Below are positions 41,511 through 51,503 of a stretch of DNA of 64,000 nucleotides, piece after piece. A program made the position numbers and the translations under genes. Positions within the stretch are counted from its first letter, which is position 1. Each line of letters opens with the position of its first letter. This DNA comes from Beroe ovata (lineage: Eukaryota; Ctenophora; Nuda; Beroida; Beroidae), in assembly GCA_946803715.1 (NCBI GenBank), contig CAMPET010000073.1, positions 76,421 through 140,420 of the forward strand, in the 5' to 3' direction. The notes under the pieces were generated by a model that saw nothing but the letters and a program-made list of their open reading frames with translations, made no database searches and was not told the DNA's origin.

Positions 41511-44500
41511 ATGTTAACTTATTTGCTTGTTTTCATTACTGGGATCAGCTTATCCTGTGGTTTCTACTTGCCTGCTATAGCTCCTGTTGATTACTGCTCT
41601 GTACCTAGTAACACATGCAAGGTAATTCAGTTAATATTCAAGAGATGTGACAGAATTTAAAAGCAATTCAGATCTTCAGAATGTCATGCGTTATGGTTAC
41701 AAATTTATAACAGAGTCCAAGCAACCTTACATTACTTCAGAATACAATATTGCAAGTCTTGGTGAATCGTCTGGACTCCACTGAATCAGCAATTCCATAT
41801 GACTACACCAAGTGAGTTTTCAATCACACTAAGTGATGATCCACTTCCTTCATACCTGCTTAAATTGGTTTTACTGACCATTTGTAAATTCAATTCATAA
41901 CATTAAAATTTCAGATTTGATTTCTGCCCCATAGATACCTCAAAATCTCCACCATCCGAAAATCTTGGTCAGGTTCGTATGCAGATTGCAAAAAATTACT
42001 ATGTAACAGTGCTTCACAATCATTATTGTTCTAGTCACAGTGACGAATGCCCAATTTCGGTGCTGTCTTCTCGCTGAGAATTCTGTTGGGTCAATGAATA
42101 GGTGTCAGGGTACAAATTGGTGTCAGAGTGTCCCAGAGTAATATGTGGTGTCTGAAAATCTAATTAACAAGAAACAATTGGGATATTTCAATCCCCTAAG
42201 GCAACAAAATATTGTTTAAGTTAATCCCTCTCATATGACTACAATTCAATCCTCAGGTGCTATTTGGTGATCGATATCATGTGTCGCAGTATCAAGTGAG
42301 TAAATCAATAGTGAATGCATCATGAGAGAATGTTATACTGTTATAGTGAGATTATACCATCAAAAAATAGCATATAATGTCATAGAAAATCACAATGAAT
42401 AACGCAAGTACATAGTACATAGACCATGCTTGATCAATGATTATATGACTAATAATTATAGCTGTCGCCACTGACAAAACCAGTGAACTTATTCACTATG
42501 CATAAACTGAATAACTTCGACTGTATTCAGTAGAAATGAAAGAAAACTCAGATTTTTGGATCATTTGAATTCAGCTTGTATCAGTCGTTCTATTTTCAAT
42601 AACAACCATTTCTCCATCATTGATACTGTTCAGGTTTAGCTGATTTTCTTCCTCTTGGACCACTTGTTTAATTTTGATTGTTTCTAACGGTAGTGACTCC
42701 AATTCCTTGTTGCAGTCTTCGCTTTTCATCGACATAATCGAACCGATTCTTTTTGCTCTGTTAGACATATTGATAGAGGCTGCAGATATCTTCCTTCCAA
42801 CACTGGTTGCTGCAAAAGTTGACAGTCCAGTTATGAATCTGTATTGCCGTTTCATGATGAATGATCAAAAAGCAACAATGTTAATGTGTCATCAAAATTA
42901 CCTGCCAGATTTTTCTGGGTGTTCCTATTGTTACAGAAGTATATGAGAGAATTCCAGATGGGATTCGTGAACCAAAATGTTACAGTAGTGACTTGCGCAA
43001 CTTTGTAATTCATCTTCACCTGTTCGATGATACGTTATGAATGATGGATTACGTTATGGACAAGTTGCATGACATACGTTAAATGACAAACATGAAAAGC
43101 CGTGAGAAGCAAATCCGGTGTTATGGTCATAAGTCCGGTAGCAATGATGAGCATCGACACCACCATCAGTTTCTTGGACTCCACTCGGGTCCTGGACACA
43201 AATAACAGCATCGTGATGTACATGATCACAATGGCAAAGAACGGGACCATCGTGAACACTGCCTTCTTCCATGTACGACTGGTAGTTATCACACATCTGT
43301 GGTAGGCTGGCTGATAGGCCACCAACTGGGGAGAAGTTAGGGGTGCTAAAGATTAAGGTACACTTATCATGTTGACAAGAAAAGAGATGATTGACGAACC
43401 TCTTTTCCTTTCAATCCAAGGCACACCATATCGTATATAAATATCACAGAGAGAAGAGCCCAGGTTGCAATGATCATTAGCCTGGAGGTCCTTGTCTTGA
43501 TAACCTGTGTGTACTTCATGGGGAAGACCAGTGCCACGAATCGGTCAATCGTTAACGGGATTAACACGGGTATCGTCGTCATCCTGGGAATTATTCTCCA
43601 GCAATGATGTTATTTGACCCATCGCTGGTATTTTCAAATAATACGAAAATCTATTAGGCAGCTGCAGACAGTCTCTAGATTCGTGAATACTTACCACAGG
43701 GTGTTTCCCATTAGAGTGTAAGTGTAGCACCACCAGTTTGGCTGCCCCTCACTCTCATTATATCCCACAAAGTAAGGATCAATTATTCCCAAACCTCGAA
43801 CTATGCCCATCATAGCTATGATAAGGTCTCCCACAGCAACGTTCAGTATGAACATATTCTGAGAGGATAATGGATAGAAGTGATACCGGCCCCATCTCAA
43901 GGAATCGCAGGATTGCAAGAAACACTTCAGATTTTTTGCGCAATGTTGTATCATACATAAAGTTCACCTGACATCGAGGTAGTCTTATGTGGAAAAGAAG
44001 ACAGTAGATTGTGAAGGTGGAGAACAGAGTTCCAATGATGCCAAATGATGTCAGAATACTGCCCTGAATGAGACAAAACCTATGTTTTCAAATTAACCCA
44101 TGGCTTAAGTAAAGAAGGAGCCGGGGTGGATGCAACGTGCATTAATGTCAGTATTTGGAAAAATCCCAAAACTGACATTGATATTAATGCACATTAATGC
44201 ACATTAATGCTCATTAATGCACATTTATGCACATTTATGCACATTAATGCTCATTAATGCACATTAATGCACAGTATTGCACATTAATGCACAATAATGC
44301 ACAATAAAATTGCACTGTTTTGGACCACTTTTTTCATTTTTGTATCTGTAGCTGCCAATTCTGAATTCAAGAAGAAGTACTTGTTGCTACCAATTAAAGG
44401 ATCGTTTTCTGTAGCTTACAACTCTAGAAGTAGCATTGATAGCTTCTAACTCAAGATACAGTATCGGTATCTAAAGTCTCAAGGTTCAACTCAATAAGTA

Positions 44501-47500
44501 GGTAGAGAAGTAGTCTCTTGCTCCCAACTCGAGTAGGTTGTTATATCTGGAGCTCCAAACTCAAGAAGTAGTATCTGGAGCTCCAAACTCAAGAAGTAGT
44601 GTCTGCTATCTAGACTGTAGCCCCAAACTGGAGAAGTAGTATCCGTAGCTCCCAACTTGAGAAGAGCCTAGTATCGCCGGCTCCCAAATCGAGAAGTAGT
44701 ATCCTTAACTCATAAGTTATGACTCACGAAGTAATATCTCTTGCTGTTATTTAAGAAGGAGTGTCCCTACTCCCTTGCTCCGAACTCGAAAAGTAGCATC
44801 TCTAGTAGCACGAGTAACTAGATAACAGCAAGTAACTAGTAAGAGACGTTGTATCGCTTTTGCTCCCAATGATAGTGTTGGTATCTCCCAACTCGAGAAG
44901 TGGTATCTGTATTCCAATCCTTAGTTGCCATTCGGACTTACAAATGCTCAAATAAAACAGTTCGTGAACGGTGTTAAGTTTTTCACATACATAAAGGACT
45001 CAGATGAGCTTAAATTCATGATAATCTCACTCGAAAAAAACATGTGCATTAATGTCAGTATTTGAGAAAATCGCGAAACTGACATTGACATTAATGCACA
45101 TTAATGCGCATTAATGCACATAAATGCACATTAATGCACGTTGCATCCCCCNTATGAACTATGAATATCGATCCTATAACATCGTATAACATACAGAGCA
45201 GCGATGCAATAGTTAAGGAAGTAAAATGAATAGGAAGGAATAACGGAGTGATAGGAAGTCACGCGTAGGAACACGATTAGTAAAAAGTTCTATAGAAGTC
45301 TATCGAAAAGGAATCTGTGTTCAAGTAGCTGTTTTCAACTCATTGGCCATTACTGTTGCGTTATTAAAAACCCATTATGGTGGCAACATCGTAACAGGTT
45401 GTTGCACGTGTTTTCACCATTTTCCACTGATTTTTCTTCAGTTACCATGGAAACAGAACATCGAGTGTAAGAACCTCTGCACGAAGAGGTACACCAAAAC
45501 AAGCACTGAGGACATGATGAAGTTGTCTGCACTTAAGAAGATCATCGCACTCAACTATGTCAACCATTGGTGAGTATAACTGCAGTGGGAGCTCATTCCT
45601 TTTAAAAACGAGGATACAGAGAGGGGGAATATTTCACGGAGGGGTAATCCGAAATTCGATAATCATGTTATTGGTTATGCAGAACAGGTGTGTTAATTGT
45701 AAACTGTGTTTAAATAGTGGAGGTGGTTTTAACATGCCAAATTATCGTGAAGTTATGAGACTCGAATATCGATGTACGGGTAAACAAAATAAAACAAAAG
45801 TGCCGTGGACCAACGACCCCCTTTGGAACCTCTATGATAATTGATGATAAATCCAAACCACTGAACATTGATCTTGTTAGATCAATCTTGTTAGATGACT
45901 GTGAGCGGGGTGGCTGATTATATTTCGTTGATCTGATTCGACGCGTGTTCAATGACATTGTATCACTGAAATATCCGGTATTGGGCAACCCTGGTTTACG
46001 CTCATGTTTATGATGCGTAAGTCACGTGATGATATGTAACGTGGCACATGCACGTGACACGTTGTTTGGGTTTATATTGCCATGGTTACGCTGGCAATTT
46101 AGTACCATAACACATCACACTGAGTGCGTGGATTTTTGCATGATAGTGGAATACTTGACGTCGTGACATGCCAGAAATCTACAGTATGGAAATTGAAATT
46201 CCGCTAAAAGATAGCGGATACGTGAATCGAGGAATGACGTTATTGTGTATATGATTGCTATTCCCATCAATACCATCACTACAGTTAATCAATGTCAGGG
46301 TTGTTGATAACATGCCTGTGGCTTGGTGTATACCAAACAGAGTGGATCCCAGTGGTAAAGACGTGTGTACGACAAGCTTCCCCCTCGGGTGTTACTTTGA
46401 TAAAAACGGCAAGACTTTGAGTAACTGTAACAACGCTAATGAGGTTCGTTACACACATAGACACACAGTACACACACACATACACACACACACANNNNNN
46501 NNNNNNNNNNNNNNNNNNNNNNNNNNNNNNNNNNNNNNNNNNNNNNNNNNNNNNNNNNNNNNNNNNNNNNNNNNNNNACACACACACACACACACACACG
46601 CACAATTAACATCACTGCCAGATCAACTCTGTCGGAGAGGAGACATTCTACCTGTTGAACCACGTGAACTTCACTATCGAATACAAGAACATGCCAGATG
46701 GTACTGGTAGAGTAGTGGCAGTCAAAGCCGCGCCCTCATCGTGAGTAACATTCCTCCTTGTCGTGTGAGACAAAAACTTGTTGGTTAATCGTCACTTAAT
46801 TGTTTAATTGTTTAATCAGATAATTAGTTAATTACCTCCTTTCTCCTGACTTCTCCCCTCAGTCATGCTGGAGATTCGTGTAACGACGCTTCTCCCCTCT
46901 CCCTCGATTTCAAAACCTCCTCAGAACTGAGTGTTTCATACACCTACACCATCAACTGGGTACTCAACAACAGGGTAGCGTGGGCATCGAGATGGGATTA
47001 TCTCCTCAACTCAGAGAACCAAGTTAATGTTCAGTGGTACAGGTTAGTAGGAGATACCACCCTAATGTAGGGTATGTACAATGAACACCAGAATGCTAAA
47101 TTATATGATAGTTCAGTGCTGTAAAACGTATCACATTCAACTCAAGTAAGCAACATTTCAGTATTCTGAACAGCATGGTGATAGTGCTCTTCCTGAGTGG
47201 CATGGTGGCTATGATACTCCTGAGAACACTACACAGAGACATCGCCAGATACAACCAGCTTGACCCTGTATGTGACAGTGCCTGCCTCACTTCTGAATCA
47301 TAAGACGCATCACACACGAACTATAGTAGTCTTATCATCTGTTTTTTGTTGATCTCACTCACTTAATTCTTTAATTTTATTCTTTTTACGAGCTGTTTTC
47401 TAGTTCCGACATGATATATCGATACAATTAACAAAATGATACAGAATTATTTGGAGGTTACTGCCTCTGTTGGGTAAAATGGGAGGTCTCACTACAGGTC

Positions 47501-50431
47501 TCTCATTCTCGCAGGAGGATCCACAGGAGGAGTTTGGGTGGAAGTTGGTCCACGGAGACGTGTTCAGACCACCCAGGAAGGGAATGATGCTGAGTGTAAT
47601 GGTGGGAAGTGGTGCTCAAGTCTTCATGATGGTGTCCACCACACTCTGTGAGTACTGATGTCCATGGTTTGATCTAGGGTGTGATTCAGGGGAAGGGTGT
47701 GATACAGGGTGCGATACAGGGGCAGTGTGTGATCTAGGGTGTGATTCAAGGGGCAGCGTGTGATTCAGGGACAGGGTGTGATCAAGGGGGTTGATTCAAG
47801 GTACAGCGTGTGATCTAGGGTGTGATGCAGGGGCACTGGGCAGGGTTTAATCCAGGGCGTGATCCAAGCATGAACGGTAAAATGATCGTCATCGTTCCAT
47901 AGAATGAAAATTTATGTCCTCTCTTCCTAACACAATATCTATTATTTTCAGTGGTATCATGTCTTGGATTCCTATACCCGGGAAACAGAGGTTTCCTTCT
48001 CAGCATGGGCGTGGTCATGTACGTGTGTTTCGGGTCCCCTGCTGGCTACTTCTCCGCAAGAATTTACAAGAGTGAGTTAGTCACGCTCAAGGATTCTCCT
48101 TCTGGGAATGGGATAAAAATTTGAAAGTAGCTTTCAAATGTTGTTGTTTAAGAGCAGCCTGCTTGCTAAGAGATTAAATGCATGATTGTACTCGTGTATA
48201 CGCTTCATATACATTATACACTTCAGCTGTACACTTTGCGTGAGCAAATTTCACAAGCGACTGTGTGCGTGATCGGATAACGACAATATCGCATCAATCC
48301 GACGATAATTCAATTCTTTCAATACTCTAAATTCTTACAGATCGAGTTATCCGACAAATGAGGTGATAGCAATACCTCTGCAAAGTTTTCATGCAATTAA
48401 TGTATAAAAACGTGACATTGAAACGATCAGTATTGGAATTAGGGTATGTATTATTTACCAAAACACCCGATTTGTTATATAAATAAGCTTGTTTCCCAAG
48501 CATGTGAATGTAAACAGAGTATAATAATGCCCCTGTTTTTATCAACACTGAATTGGTTGCATTATGTATGACTTGTGTCATTTGTAATGTGTATTGTGTA
48601 TGTGTGTGTGTATCTGTATGGTCGTGGCTATGTACAAACTTCAAACATTGAGACCTCACAACATTAAATGATGTGTAATTCTCACAAAGCCTCGTGTACA
48701 GCCGTACAGTGAGTACACTACTCGATGAGCTACACGTCTCAATGGTAACACGAATAAAACCGAGTCCCTACCAGCAAAACAGACTCCACAAGCTTAACTG
48801 ACACCACCAGCAAAACTGACACCACCCTCTATCCCCAGGTTTTGGCGGGGAGAAATGGAAGAGTAACGTCCTTCTCACTGCTTTCTTCGTACCTGCGTTA
48901 GTATTATCATCATACGAATTTGTCTGGACTTTCAAACATGTCCACAGGAGGGGTTGAACTCCTGTTTTCGAGTTGAAGCATCGATCATAATTTTGAAAGT
49001 CCATAAAATATTAAAATATCTCAGGGTTGTTTTCTCGGTGTTCTTCCTCCTCAATCTGATACTCTGGGGCAAAGGTTCATCGTCGGCTGTGCCATTCGGA
49101 ACACTCTGTGGAGTCCTAGCTCTGTGGTAAGTTGGTGTCCGTGTCTTGTTGTAAGTGTCCTCAGCATTCAGCGTCACCAATTTGATCCCAGTACTCCCGA
49201 AATGTCACAAATAGGGCTAACTTGATACATGTTTGTAACGCGCACAGACTGGGTTATATCGTGGGAATCCGCCGCTTCAATCTATTGGAATACGTAAAAG
49301 CGCGCGCGCGTGCGCGTATTGCGCGCTGCGTAGATTCTATCCATATATGAGTCGACTAGACATGCACACGGTATAAACGCAATTGGGACATGTTGTGGGT
49401 CGAAATCATATTTGTAATGTTATGGGTTGAATTTATATTTGTTCCCATGTGTTATACTTAGTTACTCAAAATATTCTTATTTTCAGGATCTGTGTATCGG
49501 TGCCCCTCACATTCGTCGGTGCTTTCTTCGGATTCAGGAAGGATGCGATCACCTACCCCACGCACACTAACCAGATACCTCGACACATACCACCTCAGAA
49601 CTTCTACACCAAGCCACTCCCTGGTATCTTCATGGGTGGTATCTTACCAGTCGGCAGTGTCTTCATCCAGCTTTACTTCATCTTCAACAGCATCTGGTAA
49701 GACATTCTATTGAGGATTGACAGCATTGATTCATATGTACCTCGCAGGTGATTCATTATGATCTGACACCTAATTCAACCCACTTTTCATGCAGGGCACA
49801 CCAAATCTACTACATGTTCTGGTTCCTGTTCATCGTGTTCCTGATTCTGGTCATCACTTGTGCCGAGACCACCATACTCCTCTGCTATTTCCACCTCTGT
49901 GCGGAGGATTATCATTGGTGGTGGAGATCTTATCTCAGTAGTGGGTGTACGGCTTTCTACTTCTTCCTCTACTCCATCTACTTCTATGCTGGTATGAAAA
50001 TCTTGCCAACTTATCCCTCCCAATCAAATTTATAGATCAAATAATATCAAATATTACACCACTATTAGACCACTCATTAACTGTGTTTTATTTGTATCAA
50101 ATATGAATATGTTTCTCCCGGAATTAAATGTCACTCTGTCATTATCACTCAACAAGGGGGCGATGGAAGTCTATCACCATCACTCTTTCAGAACGACTCC
50201 AGATGGAAGGCGCTGCTTCTCTCTTCATTTTCTTCGGCTACACATTTATCATGTCCATCTACTTCTTCTTGCTCACTGGTAAGCTGATCCCTATCTCCTT
50301 ATGAATAAACCGCATCATTGATCAATGTGTATTGATGCAAAGTCTTATCTATTCTATTTCCAGGTTTTGTTGGATTTATCTCTTGTTTCTTGTTCATTAA
50401 CAAGATCTACTCAGTGGTCAAGACCGATTAA
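41511..50431 (+). CDS. TM9SF2-like: Transmembrane 9 superfamily protein (nonaspanin), TM9SF2-like, 17 exons
   Basis: Endosome/Golgi membrane protein with a signal peptide, a luminal domain and nine membrane segments. Exons: 41,511-41,621; 41,741-41,811; 41,915-41,972; 42,257-42,295; 45,442-45,569; 46,299-46,443; 46,622-46,740; 46,863-47,042; 47,162-47,267; 47,515-47,647; 47,952-48,071; 48,839-48,896; 49,025-49,126; 49,487-49,696; 49,795-49,991; 50,192-50,278; 50,364-50,431. Phases match throughout (643 residues; human TM9SF2 has about 663). Signal peptide [17 protein letters not shown] is followed by [12 protein letters not shown]. Family hallmarks are [67 protein letters not shown] and the C-terminal KIYSVVKTD with an exit-type tail. 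Intron 4 (3.1 kb) holds a GPCR on the other strand. Intron 6 has an N gap in (CA)n. Confidence 0.95.
42571..44063 (-). CDS. Class A (rhodopsin-like) GPCR, nested antisense, N-terminal exon missing
   Basis: Seven-helix receptor inside intron 4 of the TM9SF gene, on the other strand. Exons: 43,968-44,063 (TM1), 43,695-43,858 (TM2-3), 43,400-43,583 (TM3-4), 43,092-43,325 (TM5-6), 42,902-43,019 (TM7) and 42,571-42,809 (cytoplasmic tail). Phases agree. Motifs: NVAVGDL in TM2 (the LxxxD position), DRF in place of DRY at the end of TM3, and [10 protein letters not shown] in place of NPxxY in TM7. The ligand cannot be told. The donor after 43,092 (GTTTGT) is weak; without that intron an in-frame TAA follows, so the intron is needed for an intact receptor. 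No ATG exon was found upstream of 44,063, where a repeat element begins at 44,123. Confidence 0.82.
44185..44310. repeat. ATTAATGCAC tandem array
   Basis: About twelve near-perfect 10-bp units (ATTAATGCAC, ATTTATGCAC, ACAATAATGC variants) inside the left end of the element at 44,128-45,148; a shorter array is at 45,086-45,140. Confidence 0.9.
44340..44930. repeat. Degenerate minisatellite, ~28-bp unit
   Basis: Around twenty diverged units of the form GAGAAGTAGTATCTGTAGCTCCCAACTC, more regular in the centre (44,540-44,700) and decayed toward both sides. Confidence 0.85.
46495..46577. other. Assembly gap in a (CA)n tract
   Basis: 83 N inside TM9SF intron 6, flanked on both sides by CA dinucleotide repeats. 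No exon is missing, since the flanking exons join in phase 0. Confidence 0.97.
47680..47870. repeat. GTGTGATTCAGGGGCAG-type tandem repeat
   Basis: Eight or nine diverged ~20-bp units in TM9SF intron 10, each with GTGTGAT(C/T) and a CAGGGG or CTAGGG part. Confidence 0.8.
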
Positions 50432-51503
50432 TGCTCTCACATGAAGAGAAATCAGTTATTTTGTGCCGCTGAAACCGAAAACCGTCAAAAATAAGATATA
50501 CCCTCTCGCTCTCCCCTTGAGAACAGCACCCATTCGCATTTATCTATACTGTAGCGTATTAAATTTTGCTTGGAACAAATGTTTTTTGTGTAGAGAGATA
50601 AATTCAGTAGGGTAGGAATATGATACTGTAAAATGACTGGTATGTTTGCCATAAAACCAACCGACATTTAGTTTGAAAGTACCGTCCTCTATCTGAATAA
50701 TATGACAGTAGTGTTGCTCAGAATTCCTCTCGACTGATTTAGAATTGTATCTCAAAGCTGTATTATAGAATTAAAGTGAAAAATATGCCTCACACACGAC
50801 CCCTTGAGATTCTTGCTTATATCTTTTTGTTGAAGGAATTGCTCTCACTATTTGCTTTTGAGGTTTGATTGAATGAGAAGTTTCGTTGTAAAGTTGGTAA
50901 AATACATTTCAATCATTGTTTATCGATCCTTCAATTTTCTGTTGAATTATGTGTCCCGTGCATCGGAGCTGAAAGTTCGAGGTCTCAATAAAGTATCTGA
51001 AACTTATAAAATGTACATGAAGCAAAAATACATCAGCAATTTAAACTTTAAATTGCAGACGTAAATTTTAGAGTACATAAGTTTTGAACTACAATAGAAC
51101 TAGAGTTAGAGTCTTATGTCTATTGGTACAACCGCCAGGTCAGTAAGCAATAATTGCTGTCGCTATTATTCTTTTCGTGCTGACTACACTTCACTGATTT
51201 GCTGTTAAAGCACTGTTTTTCATTGACAAAAGATTATGTCAATGACAAACATTTTCAACTTATTGCTGATTTACCGCTGATTAGTGATTATGAGTATTGA
51301 TACAAATGTACAATGTTTATGTATGTTCAATGTTCATTGTTCATGCTATGTTCATATGTTCATGCTATGTCTGATCAATATGATACTAAATCGTGTATGA
51401 TTGCTGCAGCATGTTCGCTCTTTTAACTATTTCTCCCAATATACATTCCATTTGCTTTCATTTCAATATATACCGTCCTCATCATTTTACAATCATAGGT
51501 AAT
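50432..51503. other. TM9SF 3' flank and upstream region of next gene
   Basis: AT-rich, no coding sequence. It holds the TM9SF 3' UTR; an AATTAAAG at 50,770 and an AATAAAG at 50,986 are possible poly(A) signals. The short repeat ATGTTCAT(A/T)G is at 51,315-51,370. Confidence 0.45.

Larger units (their letters stand above)
44128..45148. mobile_element. ~1-kb element with terminal inverted repeats and internal minisatellite
   Basis: Left end GGATGCAACGTGCATTAATG (44,128-44,147) is repeated inverted at 45,129-45,148. Each end continues into the hairpin TGTCAGTATTTG..GAAACTGACAT and runs of ATTAATGCAC units. The interior (about 44,340-44,930) is a degenerate tandem repeat. No coding frame, so it is a non-autonomous DNA element. 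n at 45,152 lies just outside the right end, so a target-site duplication cannot be checked. Confidence 0.8.

Noticed and set aside
43030-43091. In-frame TAA in the GPCR between TM6 and TM7, suggesting a pseudogene
   Set aside because: A GTTTGT..ACAG intron (43,020-43,091) in phase 0 removes it and joins TM6 to a good TM7, so an intact receptor is the simpler reading, though the donor is weak.
44185-44310. CRISPR-like array
   Set aside because: Units are 10 bp with no spacers, in an animal genome; it is a plain tandem repeat.
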